A stretch of 64,000 nucleotides of DNA from Pasteurella multocida subsp. multocida OH4807 (lineage in GTDB: Bacteria > Pseudomonadota > Gammaproteobacteria > Enterobacterales > Pasteurellaceae): the NCBI GenBank assembly GCA_000973525.1, contig CP004391.1, positions 1,054,001 through 1,118,000 on the forward strand, read 5' to 3'. A program made the position numbers and the translations under genes. The notes under the pieces are model-generated. The model was not told where the DNA came from. It did no database searches and saw only the letters and a program-made list of their open reading frames with translations. Positions 20,477-29,843 of the stretch are shown here, one piece after another; the first letter of the stretch is position 1, and every line of letters starts with the position of its first letter.

Positions 20477-20631
20477 AATTCCTCCTATCGTAAAGCCAGT
20501 TCTGGTTATTTTATCTCTATAAACGTGAAAAAAATTGGCGAAATTATAGCATAAAAGCCTATTTCAGGTTATCCTAACGCAATTTTATTTTCTGGGCAAA
20601 ATTGCCCCTTCATTTTAAAAAAGGTGTGTTT

Positions 20632-21093
20632 ATGAGCGAAAAATATGTCGTGACGTGGGATATGTTCCAGATGCACGCACGCAAATTATCAGAGCGTTTA
20701 CTCCCCGCTTCTCAATGGAAAGGGATTATCGCCGTCAGCCGTGGTGGTTTATTTCCTGCTGCTGTCTTAGCGCGTGAATTAGGTATTCGTCACGTTGAAA
20801 CAGTGTGTATCGCCAGCTACCACGATCACGTTGAGCAAGGTGAATTAAAAGTATTACACCGTGCAGAAGGCGATGGCGAAGGCTTTATCGTGGTGGATGA
20901 TTTAGTAGATACTGGCAACACTGCACGTGCAATTCGTGAAATGTATCCAAAAGCAAAATTCGTGACTGTTTTCGCAAAACCAGCAGGTGCGGCATTAGTG
21001 GATGATTATGTGATTGATATTCCACAAAATACGTGGATCGAGCAACCTTGGGATTTAGGTTTAACTTTCGTACCACCTTTGGCAAGAAAATAA
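20632..21093 (+). CDS. gpt: Xanthine-guanine phosphoribosyltransferase
   Basis: Gpt salvages xanthine and guanine (and weakly hypoxanthine) to nucleotides using PRPP, at the inner face of the membrane. From the ATG at 20632 the product is 154 residues, close to the E. coli enzyme (152). An upstream in-frame start at 20602 adds ten residues with no ribosome-binding site. The PRPP-binding loop [15 protein letters not shown] lies near residue 85, and [11 protein letters not shown] near residue 33. A perfect hairpin terminator follows, so the gene is monocistronic. Confidence 0.96.
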   Translation: MSEKYVVTWDMFQMHARKLSERLLPASQWKGIIAVSRGGLFPAAVLARELGIRHVETVCIASYHDHVEQGELKVLHRAEGDGEGFIVVDDLVDTGNTARAIREMYPKAKFVTVFAKPAGAALVDDYVIDIPQNTWIEQPWDLGLTFVPPLARK

Positions 21094-21116
21094 TCCAACG
21101 TTAACTTTTAAACATA

Positions 21117-21144
21117 AAAAATGCGAGTGAATACTCGCATTTTT
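21117..21144. terminator. Bidirectional terminator between gpt and proS
   Basis: AAAAATGCGAGT (21117-21128) and ACTCGCATTTTT (21133-21144) form a perfect 12-bp stem with a 4-base loop. A run on one side and T run on the other suit both convergent genes. Confidence 0.88.
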
Positions 21145-21161
21145 GTTATCTGCTATTCAGA

Positions 21162-22877
21162 TTATTGGTTAAATTTTGCTTTTAACACGTCAAGTAATTG
21201 ATCTTTAGCGATCATTTCTTTTTCACCTGAACGACGATTTTTATATTCGATCTCGCCTTTCTCAAGGTTTTTCTCGCCGATCACGATCATATGTGGTACA
21301 CCGATCAATTCCATATCCGCAAACATCACGCCTGGACGCTCTTTACGGTCATCAAAGATCACTTCCACGCCTTGCGCCGTTAAAGTCTGGTATAATTCTT
21401 CCGCGAATTGTTGCACGCTTTCTGATTTGTGCATATTCATTGGCACGATTGCCACTTTGAATGGTGCAATATTTTCTGGCCAAATAATACCACGCTCATC
21501 GTGATGCTGTTCGATTGCCGCCGCGATCACACGTGTGACACCTATACCATAACAACCCATAATCATTGTTTGCGGACGACCATCTTCACCTTGTACCGTG
21601 GCATTCATCGCTGCTGAATATTTTGTCCCTAATTGGAAAATATGACCGACTTCGATACCACGTTTGATTTGTAGCACACCTTTACCGTCAGGGCTTGGAT
21701 CGCCTTCCACGACATTACGTAAATCTGCAATTTGTGGCACGGGTAAATCACGCTCCCAGTTAATCCCAAAATAATGTTTGCCATCTTGGTTTGCGCCTGC
21801 AGAGAAGTTATCCATATTCGCCACGGTACGATCCACAATCACTGGCATTGGTAAATGAATTGGGCCTAAAGAACCTGTCCCCGCACCAACTACCGCACGA
21901 ATTTCTTCATCTGTTGCGAATTGTAATGGGCTAGCCACGATATCCACTTTTTCTGCTTTGATTTCGTTTAACTCGTGATCACCACGCACTAATAACGCCA
22001 CTAATTTGTGACCGCTCTCTTCTGTTGCGTGAACCACTAAAGTTTTCACGGTTTTTTCAATTGGTTGATTAAATTGTTCAACTAATTCTGCAATCGTTTT
22101 TGCATTTGGGGTATCGACTAAACGTAATTCTTCTGTGGCTGCACCACGTTCGCCTAATGCAACAGCTTCTGCTAATTCAATGTTTGCTGCGAAATCTGAT
22201 TCTGTTGAAAATACCACATCATCTTCACCGCTTTGTGCTAACACTTGGAACTCGTGTGATGCGCTACCACCGATTGAACCCGTATCCGCTTGCACCGCAC
22301 GGAAATCTAAACCTAAGCGGTTGAAAATATTGGAATAAGTTTGATACATCACATCATAAGTGTGTTGTAAACATTCGTGTGAGGTATGGAAAGAGTATGC
22401 ATCTTTCATCACAAATTCACGTGAACGCATTACACCGAAACGAGGGCGAACTTCATCACGGAATTTGGTTTGAATGTGATATAAATTTAATGGAAGTTGC
22501 TTATAAGAACTCAATTCACGACGCACTAAATCGGTAATCACTTCTTCGTTAGTTGGTCCAATCACGAAATCACGTTCACCACGATCTTTAAAACGTAGTA
22601 ATTCTGGGCCATATTCTTCCCAACGGCCTGACTCTTGCCAAAGTTCTGCAGGTTGAGTCACCGCCATTTTCACTTCTAATGCACCACTTTTATCCATTTC
22701 TTCACGGATAATATTTTCTACTTTGTGCAACACACGCAACCCTGTCGGCAACCAAGTATAAAGCCCTGATGCTAGCGGACGAATCATCCCCGCACGCAAC
22801 ATTAATTGATGGCTAACAATACTCGCCTCCGCTGGCGTTTCTTTTAAGGTTGAGAATAAATATTGACTTGTACGCAT
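21162..22877 (-). CDS. proS: Prolyl-tRNA synthetase (bacterial type, with editing domain)
   Basis: ProS charges tRNA-Pro. The 571-residue length matches E. coli ProRS (572). Class II motif 2 ([22 protein letters not shown], residues about 140-160, quoted only to locate it in part as [12 protein letters not shown]) and motif 3 ([13 protein letters not shown] near 445) are present. The inserted editing domain between motifs 2 and 3 (about 220-400) removes mischarged alanine and contains [21 protein letters not shown] in part. A C-terminal anticodon-binding domain follows. The start ATG precedes [15 protein letters not shown]. It stands alone, with a terminator on its 3' side. Confidence 0.97.
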   Translation of the reverse strand: MRTSQYLFSTLKETPAEASIVSHQLMLRAGMIRPLASGLYTWLPTGLRVLHKVENIIREEMDKSGALEVKMAVTQPAELWQESGRWEEYGPELLRFKDRGERDFVIGPTNEEVITDLVRRELSSYKQLPLNLYHIQTKFRDEVRPRFGVMRSREFVMKDAYSFHTSHECLQHTYDVMYQTYSNIFNRLGLDFRAVQADTGSIGGSASHEFQVLAQSGEDDVVFSTESDFAANIELAEAVALGERGAATEELRLVDTPNAKTIAELVEQFNQPIEKTVKTLVVHATEESGHKLVALLVRGDHELNEIKAEKVDIVASPLQFATDEEIRAVVGAGTGSLGPIHLPMPVIVDRTVANMDNFSAGANQDGKHYFGINWERDLPVPQIADLRNVVEGDPSPDGKGVLQIKRGIEVGHIFQLGTKYSAAMNATVQGEDGRPQTMIMGCYGIGVTRVIAAAIEQHHDERGIIWPENIAPFKVAIVPMNMHKSESVQQFAEELYQTLTAQGVEVIFDDRKERPGVMFADMELIGVPHMIVIGEKNLEKGEIEYKNRRSGEKEMIAKDQLLDVLKAKFNQ

Positions 22878-22924
22878 TGATATACCTTTAACATGAGAAT
22901 TATGCAGCCTATAACCAAAAAGAG

Positions 22925-22943
22925 AAGGACGTCGAGCGTCCTT
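22925..22943. terminator. Hairpin terminator between the FGGY kinase gene and proS
   Basis: AAGGACG (22925-22931) and CGTCCTT (22937-22943) flank the loop TCGAG. On the minus strand a CTCTTTTT run follows, ending the catabolic operon before proS. T's also follow on the plus strand. Confidence 0.65.
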
Positions 22944-23032
22944 ACCATTTTTTTACTGCAATAGAAAACTAAAAAATTGCGGTTTAGTTTATCATTGACT
23001 ATGTATTCAACAAAGTGTTATAGCAATTTTTA

Positions 23033-24505
23033 TTATGAATAATGCTGAGCAAGCAACAGTTTATAGTGCTGATAAACTTGCTCATATTGCACCGCACTTT
23101 TTGAGTTTGGTTGAACAACCGATTGTGTATCAATCTGGACAAAGTTTTGGCATAATTCTGTTAACTCTCCCTCACCATTTGTCCACATAGCTTGAATAGC
23201 ACTACCTAATGCTGCAGCCTCTTCCTCTTTCAAACAGACCACTTCGGTATTCATGATATCGGCTATCATTTGTCGCCATACTGCACTTTTTGCTCCACCA
23301 CCAATTAAGCGGATTTGTGAAGTCGATAACCCTGCCTGACGAAATAAATCTAAACCATAACGTAAAGTAAAACTGGCTGCTTCCATCATCGCACGACATA
23401 AATTCGCTTGGGTGAAATTAGCCGCATCTAACCCTAAAATACTGGCTTTGGCTTGTGGTAAAGGTGGGACACGCTCACCGTTGAAAAAAGGTAGAATCGT
23501 AATACCTTCTGCGCCGATTGGGCTTTGCTGAATTAATGCATTGAATTCTTCCACATCAATTTGCAGTAAATCCATCAAGTTTTTATTGGCGGAAGTCATA
23601 TTCATTACACACACTAAAGGCAACCAACCACCTGTGCTTGAGCAGAAATTGGCAATTTCCATTGGTAAATCTGTGAGCGGTTTATCGGTGTAAGCATACA
23701 ATGTGCCAGAGGTGCCTAAACTCATAGTAACAATGCCCTGCTGAATATTTCCCGTGCCGATTGCCCCCATCATATTATCGCCACCACCAGTTGAAACAAT
23801 AACGTTTTCTGATAAGCCTAACAGTGTTGCAATTTCAGGGCGAACCTTGCCTATTGTTTGTTGTGCAGAACATAATGGTGGCAACACTTTTTGCGGATCT
23901 AATTCTGGTGCGAGTAAAGCAAATGCATCAATCGACCATTCACGTTTTACGACATCAAAATAACCTGTGCCTGAAGCATCGCCATATTCCATACAAAAAT
24001 TGCCGGTTAGCCAATAGTTAAGGTAATCGTGAGGAAGCATGATTTTGGCAATGCGTTGATATTGCTCTGGATAATGTTTTCTAAACCATAAAATCTTTGA
24101 AACGGTATAGCCCGTTTGTGGCATGATACCTAATTGAGAAAATGCTTTTTCTTTTCCGCCCAATAACGCAATAAATTCGTCATTTTCCGTAGCCGTTTCT
24201 GTATCACACCAAAGTTTAGCGTTATATAACGGCTGATCGTACTCATCTAACATCACTAAGCCGTGCTGTTGTCCTGAAACACCAATCCCTTTAATCAAGT
24301 GCGGTTCAATTTTGGCGAGTTTTATCGCCTGTTGAAAAGCAGCAAGCAATGCTTCAGTCCACCATTGTAGTTGCTGTTCACGACGACCATCCGTATTTTC
24401 AATAAGTTGATGGGGCGCATACCCCACGCCAATCACTTTTTTCTGATGGCTGTCTAATACGATGACTTTTGTCCCTTGCGTACCACAATCAATACCGATA
24501 TACAT
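23033..24505 (-). CDS. xylB: FGGY-family sugar kinase, xylulokinase-like
   Basis: The 490-residue protein has the FGGY fold. It begins MYIGIDCGTQGTKVIVLD (ATP phosphate loop), has GVSGQQHGLVMLDE near residue 76 as in XylB, a MSLGTSGTLYAYT motif near residue 260, and the C-terminal ADP-binding GGGAKSAVWRQMIADIM near residue 405. XylB-type enzymes make D-xylulose 5-phosphate. With a D-lyxose-isomerase-like enzyme upstream, D-xylulose is a sensible substrate. Relatives phosphorylate ribulose or other ketoses, so specificity is inferred. It is the last gene of a five-gene minus-strand operon and carries an uptake signal near 23092. Confidence 0.85.
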   Translation of the reverse strand: MYIGIDCGTQGTKVIVLDSHQKKVIGVGYAPHQLIENTDGRREQQLQWWTEALLAAFQQAIKLAKIEPHLIKGIGVSGQQHGLVMLDEYDQPLYNAKLWCDTETATENDEFIALLGGKEKAFSQLGIMPQTGYTVSKILWFRKHYPEQYQRIAKIMLPHDYLNYWLTGNFCMEYGDASGTGYFDVVKREWSIDAFALLAPELDPQKVLPPLCSAQQTIGKVRPEIATLLGLSENVIVSTGGGDNMMGAIGTGNIQQGIVTMSLGTSGTLYAYTDKPLTDLPMEIANFCSSTGGWLPLVCVMNMTSANKNLMDLLQIDVEEFNALIQQSPIGAEGITILPFFNGERVPPLPQAKASILGLDAANFTQANLCRAMMEAASFTLRYGLDLFRQAGLSTSQIRLIGGGAKSAVWRQMIADIMNTEVVCLKEEEAAALGSAIQAMWTNGEGELTELCQNFVQIDTQSVVQPNSKSAVQYEQVYQHYKLLLAQHYS

Positions 24506-24522
24506 AACTCATTCCTCAATAC

Positions 24523-25503
24523 TTATTTTTGGTTTGCGATAAAAGTTTGTAGTGCTTGATAACTCACTGCTCCGCCCGTTGCTGAAATAGAAAACAGGTT
24601 AAAATATGCTAAGCCGTGACCTAGCTTTAATACTTGCTGTAACGGCAAACCGTGATGCAAACCATAAAGGACACCTGTGCAAAATGCATCGCCTGCGCCG
24701 AGCGTGCTCACAATATCTTTCTTTTCTACCCAATAAGAAGGTACCGCAATTTTTTCGCCTTGTTTATTGATAGCTGCGGCCCATTTTGGATCATGCACAA
24801 TCACGGCTTGACGTACGCCTTGCGCCATAATTTGCATAGCCATTTGTTGTAAAGTCACTTGGTTTGACTCTAAATGTTCACAATCAGTCAACCATTTTGC
24901 CTCAACATCATTAATGATCACATAATCCACAAACGGTAATATCGGACGGATTTGTTGGGTGAAAATGTGTTTATCAGAAACAGAAACCAAATCAATGGAA
25001 ATCAGAAAACCTCGTTGATGCAGTTGGCTGAGAGTGGCTTGCAGTTTTTCCACATCAAGAAATTGTGGTAATAACGGCAGATAAGCAATATGCGCAATTT
25101 TAGCTGGATGATGAATTTGTAACACTTGTTCGGAACCATATTCCGCCATCGCGCCGACATAATGAAAGAAAGTGCGGTCACCTGTTTGAGAATTGATCAT
25201 CACATCAGTAAATGAGGTGGGCAGATCTAACGTGACAACATGTTCAACATTAATATGATGCTGGCGAGCTTGTCGTAGAATAAACTCACCTTCGCTGTCT
25301 TTGCCAATGGCGCCAGCAAGATATCGAGGCAAATCGTGATCAAGCTTAGCAAGATTAAACAACACATTCGTACAGCCACCACCGCAATGTAATTCCACTT
25401 TTGAAATGGTGGCAAGCATAGATTCCTGTGGATAGTCGGAAATCACTAACGCCCTATCCACTAATAAATTGCCAATGGCTAAAATACCGTTACGAACCTG
25501 CAT
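24523..25503 (-). CDS. PfkB-family carbohydrate kinase
   Basis: A 326-residue ribokinase-fold protein. It has the N-terminal substrate motif GGGCTNVLFNLAKL near residue 40 and the C-terminal PfkB signature STLGAGDAFCTGVLYGL near residue 262, with the catalytic Asp. Members phosphorylate ribose, fructose, fructose 1-phosphate, ketodeoxygluconate or nucleosides. Lying next to a class II aldolase, this one may make the phosphorylated ketose that the aldolase splits. Its start overlaps the aldolase gene end by 14 bases. Uptake signal near 25169. Substrate not determinable from sequence. Confidence 0.82.
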   Translation of the reverse strand: MQVRNGILAIGNLLVDRALVISDYPQESMLATISKVELHCGGGCTNVLFNLAKLDHDLPRYLAGAIGKDSEGEFILRQARQHHINVEHVVTLDLPTSFTDVMINSQTGDRTFFHYVGAMAEYGSEQVLQIHHPAKIAHIAYLPLLPQFLDVEKLQATLSQLHQRGFLISIDLVSVSDKHIFTQQIRPILPFVDYVIINDVEAKWLTDCEHLESNQVTLQQMAMQIMAQGVRQAVIVHDPKWAAAINKQGEKIAVPSYWVEKKDIVSTLGAGDAFCTGVLYGLHHGLPLQQVLKLGHGLAYFNLFSISATGGAVSYQALQTFIANQK

Positions 25504-26374
25504 ATAAATGCGCCTTATTGATGCTATTAAAAATCTGCATTTGCTCTACAACCGTTTGGTTAATCGCCTGCTGCATATTCTTCATCATAATAAGGTAATA
25601 GTTATATTTAGCATCAAGTTCGTTGTTACTAATATCTTGCGTAACACTCTGCAATGCAGCTTGTGACATCCCCGTAAAGAAATTAATTTTGCAAATACCA
25701 CGTTCGATCGTTTTTTGGAAATCTTCTACACTTAATCCTGAACCACCATGTAACACTAATGGCACAGGCACTGCGTGATGAATTTGTTCGAGGCGTTCAA
25801 AATCTAATTTGGGCACACCTTTATATTTACCGTGCGTATTACCAATCGCAACGGCGAGTGCATCAATGCCCGTTTCACGAACAAACTCCACTGCCTGATC
25901 CACTTTGGTGTATAACGCTACATCAGCACTGCTTTCTAACGCACCTCCTTCATCACCACCAACAGCACCTAATTCACCTTCAACGGAAATGCCATACTTT
26001 TGGCAAAGCTCGACAACTTTGCGAGTTTGGGCAATATTTTCTGCGTAAGGTAATTGTGAGCCATCAAACATAATGGAGGAAAAACCGCATTTAATCGCAC
26101 GCTCAATGGTTGGAAAGGTCAAACCATGATCCAAGTTTAAGCATACTGGTACACCTGCTAGTGCTGCTTTTTTCTTGATATATTCAACCGTAGGCTCTAA
26201 ATCAATATAAGCGAGATGCACTTCCGCTACATTGATAATCACTGGAGATTGCTGTTGTTGTGCAGCTGCAAATACAGCATCAATAAAATTAGAGTCAATT
26301 GCATTAAATGCACCTACTGCGAATTTATGTTGATGGGCGACCGCAAGGATCGATTTTAAATTCAATAATGCCAT
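25490..26374 (-). CDS. Class II fructose/tagatose-bisphosphate aldolase family protein
   Basis: The 294-residue protein follows the GatY/KbaY/Fba zinc aldolase pattern. It has GAFNAIDSNFIDAVFAA near residue 18, the zinc-ligand NLDHGLTFPTIERAI near residue 79 (Asp-His), EGELGAVGGDEGG near residue 131, GNTHGKYKG near residue 176 and LHGGSGLS near residue 205. It would release dihydroxyacetone phosphate from a ketose (bis)phosphate. Length and the GDEGG loop resemble the tagatose/fructose-bisphosphate group rather than housekeeping E. coli FbaA (359 residues). It is third in the operon, two bases after the isomerase gene. GGAGTATAAG precedes the ATG. Confidence 0.84.
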   Translation of the reverse strand: MALLNLKSILAVAHQHKFAVGAFNAIDSNFIDAVFAAAQQQQSPVIINVAEVHLAYIDLEPTVEYIKKKAALAGVPVCLNLDHGLTFPTIERAIKCGFSSIMFDGSQLPYAENIAQTRKVVELCQKYGISVEGELGAVGGDEGGALESSADVALYTKVDQAVEFVRETGIDALAVAIGNTHGKYKGVPKLDFERLEQIHHAVPVPLVLHGGSGLSVEDFQKTIERGICKINFFTGMSQAALQSVTQDISNNELDAKYNYYLIMMKNMQQAINQTVVEQMQIFNSINKAHLYAGS

Positions 26375-26375
26375 C

Positions 26376-27059
26376 TTATACTCCTGTTAAGTAATGCTGA
26401 TAATCACTGCATAATAAATGGATTGGGCGTTCATCTTCTTCAATTTGAGAAAAGCGCCCTAATGGTTCTAAAAAGCGATTATCCGTTAAATCGTCATTTG
26501 CCATCGACACTTCACCTGCTAACACCACGCCCTCTTCTGCCCAAAAACTGTGATATAAAAATGGTGTTAAACAAATGCTTTGCCCCGGTTTTAATTTCAC
26601 TATCCCACCCGCTTTTACGGTGATCTGTTTACCATCAACTGCAACCTGAACATCAGCTTTTTCATCTAATAAATCAGTTTGTTCATCTCGTTGATATAAG
26701 CGAATCGCTAAGGTACCGCCACCACGATTAATGATGTCTTCCATTTTTTTCCAATGGTAATGCATCGGAGTAATCTGCCCTTCTTTGACCATCATAATTT
26801 TCTCAGCATAAGGCTTATTATTCGTAGAAGACTGATTGCGAATCGTAAATAAGGTTAAGCCAAACTGAGCAAAATTATGTAGATTAAAATCCGTGACATC
26901 CCAACCAAGACGTGCATCTAACACCTCTTGTTGAGCCTGTAAATCTTGGGTTTGCCAATCTTGTAAACTATAATGCGCAAATTCTGGTAAATGAAAGCAA
27001 TGTTGTAGCATCAATGCTTTCGCCTCGCAGATAACCTGATTAATTTCAGAACGTTTCAT
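26376..27059 (-). CDS. D-lyxose ketol-isomerase-like cupin
   Basis: This 227-residue protein resembles the D-lyxose isomerase family (DUF1498). Its cupin metal-site motif MHYHWKKMEDIINRGGGTL lies near residue 100 (two His and Glu), and FLYHSFWAEEGVVLAGEVS near residue 170 supplies the last His. Characterised members convert D-lyxose to D-xylulose and D-mannose to D-fructose. Both products are substrates for kinases in this operon: the FGGY enzyme for xylulose and the ROK enzyme for fructose. The start follows GAGAGGATGAGCGT. The real in vivo sugar is not known. Confidence 0.8.
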   Translation of the reverse strand: MKRSEINQVICEAKALMLQHCFHLPEFAHYSLQDWQTQDLQAQQEVLDARLGWDVTDFNLHNFAQFGLTLFTIRNQSSTNNKPYAEKIMMVKEGQITPMHYHWKKMEDIINRGGGTLAIRLYQRDEQTDLLDEKADVQVAVDGKQITVKAGGIVKLKPGQSICLTPFLYHSFWAEEGVVLAGEVSMANDDLTDNRFLEPLGRFSQIEEDERPIHLLCSDYQHYLTGV

Positions 27060-27115
27060 ACGCTCATCCTCTCTTTTATGAAAAAAGTGCGGTCAATTTT
27101 TGAAAATTTTTACTC

Positions 27116-28027
27116 TTATTTCTCTACTGGCCATAACCACGCTGCACCACGTACACCACTGGAATCACCATGTAATGCCTTACGGATTGGTGTATGAAAC
27201 TCTTTACCAAAAATATAATTCGGCATCAGCTTGGGCACATTGGTATAAAGGCGATCAATATTGCATACGCCCCCAGCAAAGACGATGACATCGGGATCCA
27301 ACACATTTACATAAGCAGACAAGGCTTTTGCTAAACGACGTTCATACGCTTGGAGCGATTGTTCGGCGATTGCATCACCTAGTTCAGATAAAGCGACAAT
27401 CTCATCCCCTTTTAAACGCTTACCTGAACGGCGCTCATAGTCATCACATAACCCCGTACCAGACACAAATTGTTCGACACAACCATGGCGACCACAATAA
27501 CATTGGTGACGACGTGCCACGTCTAATTCTTCTTCGTCCATCCAAGGCAGTTGATTATGTCCCCATTCGCCACCAATCCCATTGCCTCCATGGTGTGGTT
27601 TACCATTAATCGCAATTCCCGAGCCAGATCCCGTACCTAAAATCAAGGCTAACACGACTTCACTGCCTGCACCGGCACCATCTGTCGCTTCAGATACGGT
27701 CATGCAATTTGCATCATTCGCAATGCGTACCTCACGCCCTAATAACGTACATAAGTCTTTATCTAGTGGCTGACCATTTAACCAGACCGAATTAGCATTT
27801 TTCACTTTATGACTAAAAGGTGAAATGGTACCTGGAATACCGAGCCCAACTGTTCCCGTCTGCCCCGTTGCCTGTTCAGCATCGTCAACTAGTCCTTTAA
27901 TTGCCTCAAGTGTTGCCTCATAAGAACCTCTTGGTGTTGCTACCCGTTTTCGAAACAATTCTTTTCCCTCATTTGACAAGGCAATCACTTCAATTTTTGT
28001 GCCACCTAAATCAATTCCAATGCGCAT
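27116..28027 (-). CDS. mak: ROK-family sugar kinase, probable fructokinase (Mak-like)
   Basis: A 303-residue ROK kinase. It has [17 protein letters not shown] at the N-terminus, [15 protein letters not shown] near residue 131, GEWGHNQLP near residue 152, the ROK zinc motif [15 protein letters not shown] near residue 172, and a C-terminal FAGGVCN. Length and the GEWGHN stretch are closest to E. coli Mak (302 residues), which phosphorylates fructose and weakly mannose. It is the first gene of the catabolic operon, separated from the isomerase gene by 56 bases that include an uptake signal (AAAGTGCGGTCAA near 27085). It diverges from the response regulator gene. Confidence 0.86.
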   Translation of the reverse strand: MRIGIDLGGTKIEVIALSNEGKELFRKRVATPRGSYEATLEAIKGLVDDAEQATGQTGTVGLGIPGTISPFSHKVKNANSVWLNGQPLDKDLCTLLGREVRIANDANCMTVSEATDGAGAGSEVVLALILGTGSGSGIAINGKPHHGGNGIGGEWGHNQLPWMDEEELDVARRHQCYCGRHGCVEQFVSGTGLCDDYERRSGKRLKGDEIVALSELGDAIAEQSLQAYERRLAKALSAYVNVLDPDVIVFAGGVCNIDRLYTNVPKLMPNYIFGKEFHTPIRKALHGDSSGVRGAAWLWPVEK

Positions 28028-28114
28028 ACTTACCTCATCTTGTTAATTTTGTTTATTGATGAATACTCTTTCACCAAGAAATTATATATACTTTATCCAT
28101 TCTGTTTTCAATAA

Positions 28115-28846
28115 ATGAGTCTTTGCATGCCACAATCTACCGCTATTCTTGTTATTGATGATGATGTTCAAATCTGTGAACTCCTCACAGATATTTTTGA
28201 AGAGCATGGCTATTCTGTTATCACAGTACAAACAGGCACACAAGCTCTGGCGTTATTACAGACAACACAATTTTCACTTATTTTTCTTGATTTAATTTTG
28301 CCTGATGTCAATGGGCTTGTGTTACTCCAAAGTCTAAAAACACTTAGCTCTGCACCAATTATTATGTTGAGTGGCTTAGACTCTGAATCAGATATTGTTG
28401 TTGGTTTAGAAATGGGTGCAGATGATTACATTCCTAAACCCTTTTATCCTCGCGTAGTGGTCGCGAGAGCCAAAGTTGCTTTACGTCGCCAACAACCTCA
28501 ACCTTTTATTAAGCACAGTGTTCCGCAAGGATTTACCTTTAATCACTGGGTGCTTGATACCGAAAACCGTAAATTATTTTCGCCACACAAACAGGAAGTC
28601 GAACTTACTCAAGGTGAATATACACTATTACACGCTTTAGTCTCACACGCACAAAAAGTGCTGTCGCGCGAAAAGCTCTTAGAATTAACGCATAGCGAAA
28701 GTTTAGAAATTTTTGACCGCACGATTGATGTCTTAATTATGCGGTTACGTAAAAAAATTGAACCCAATCCCAAAACACCGACCTATATTCAAACGGTTCG
28801 AGGAATGGGTTACTTATTTTCTGTTGCTGTTGAACGATGCCAGTAA
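28115..28846 (+). CDS. OmpR/PhoB-family response regulator
   Basis: A 243-residue two-domain regulator. The receiver (about 8-120) has the acidic pair IDDDV, the phospho-acceptor Asp in FLDLILPDVNG near residue 59, and the conserved Lys in PKPF near residue 110. A C-terminal winged helix (about 145-240) contains SREKLLELTHSE and RTIDVLIMRLRKKIEPNP. The regulator is encoded between the catabolic operon and the ABC importer genes, while its presumed partner kinase lies 3.9 kb away. It probably controls both minus-strand operons. The start is ambiguous between ATG 28115 and ATG 28127, since neither has a clear ribosome-binding site. Confidence 0.9.
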   Translation: MSLCMPQSTAILVIDDDVQICELLTDIFEEHGYSVITVQTGTQALALLQTTQFSLIFLDLILPDVNGLVLLQSLKTLSSAPIIMLSGLDSESDIVVGLEMGADDYIPKPFYPRVVVARAKVALRRQQPQPFIKHSVPQGFTFNHWVLDTENRKLFSPHKQEVELTQGEYTLLHALVSHAQKVLSREKLLELTHSESLEIFDRTIDVLIMRLRKKIEPNPKTPTYIQTVRGMGYLFSVAVERCQ

Positions 28847-28847
28847 A

Positions 28848-28876
28848 CTCTCCCCCTCTCAGAAGGAGGGGGAGCA
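28848..28876. terminator. GC-rich hairpin between response regulator and binding-protein genes
   Basis: CTCCCCCT (28850-28857) pairs with AGGGGGAG (28867-28874). It sits between two convergent genes 41 bases apart. There is no long T-run, so it may be a stabiliser or a weak shared terminator. Confidence 0.6.
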
Positions 28877-28887
28877 AACAATGTGAA

Positions 28888-29817
28888 TTATTTCACTGTC
28901 CAACCTTTGTAATCTTTGATGTTATCACGTGTAATTAAATTCACAGGAATTAACACGGGATCTTTTGGCGCAGGTTTACCCTGTAAAATGTCATAACCAA
29001 TTTTCACCGCTTCTGCAGCCATCACTTGTGGATCTTGCGCTGGTGTACCACGGAATAAGCTATCTGCCAATTTTAATGCTTCTTCGCCATCTGGTGAACC
29101 ATCTACACCCATAATGAAAAATTCACTACGTTGTGCTTGTTTTGCTGCTAAATCTGCACCGATTGCAGTTGGATCGTTAATCGCAAATACCGCATCAATT
29201 TTTGGATGCGCAATTAATAGTGAGGTCATAACTTCTAATCCACCTTCACGGCTACCTTTTGCGTTTTGGTTGTGAGATAACACTTTGATATCGCTATGTT
29301 TAGCAAACACATCTTGGCAACCTTGAACACGGTCTTGTACCGCGGAAACTGGAGGACCGTTGATGATCACCACGTTACCTTTACCGTTTAATTTTTCAAC
29401 GATAGTTTGGCATGCAATTTCACCCGCTTGATAGTTGTTTGACGTCACGGTTGCATCGGCACCGTCTGCTGCTACGTCAACAGCGACTACGACAATTCCC
29501 GCTTTACGCGCACGTTCTACTGCTGGCCCAATCCCTTTTGAATCTGCCGCATTCAAAATGATCATATCTGTTTTAGCTGCGATAAAGTTATCAATTTGAG
29601 CCACTTGTTGTCCTAAATCATAACCACTTGATACAGAAACTACATTGACTTTATCACCTGCTAATTCTTTTGCTTTTAACTCTGCACCCTTAGCAATTTG
29701 TACGAAGAATGGATTAGCGAGGTCACCAACCGTTACACCGATTGATTTTAATTCTTTCGCTTGAGCGAAAGGTGCGACAGCTAACATTAAAGATACGGCT
29801 AAAGTTTTTAATTTCAT
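28888..29817 (-). CDS. Periplasmic sugar-binding protein of a ribose-type ABC importer
   Basis: A 309-residue RbsB-like protein with signal peptide MKLKTLAVSLMLAVAPFAQA. The type I periplasmic-binding fold is shown by IGVTVGDLANPFFVQIAKGA, IILNAADSKGIGPAVERARKAGI in part, VAVDVAADGAD near residue 105 and FAINDPTAIGADLAAKQA near residue 217. Such proteins bind pentoses or hexoses in the periplasm and dock on the permease. It is the last gene of a transporter operon. Because a membrane sensor kinase belongs to the same locus, it may also be its ligand-binding partner, as LuxP is for LuxQ. That is inference. The ligand is unknown (candidates: lyxose, xylulose, mannose, fructose, ribose). Confidence 0.9.
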   Translation of the reverse strand: MKLKTLAVSLMLAVAPFAQAKELKSIGVTVGDLANPFFVQIAKGAELKAKELAGDKVNVVSVSSGYDLGQQVAQIDNFIAAKTDMIILNAADSKGIGPAVERARKAGIVVVAVDVAADGADATVTSNNYQAGEIACQTIVEKLNGKGNVVIINGPPVSAVQDRVQGCQDVFAKHSDIKVLSHNQNAKGSREGGLEVMTSLLIAHPKIDAVFAINDPTAIGADLAAKQAQRSEFFIMGVDGSPDGEEALKLADSLFRGTPAQDPQVMAAEAVKIGYDILQGKPAPKDPVLIPVNLITRDNIKDYKGWTVK

Positions 29818-29843
29818 TACAATTTCTCCTATGAAATGGATAG

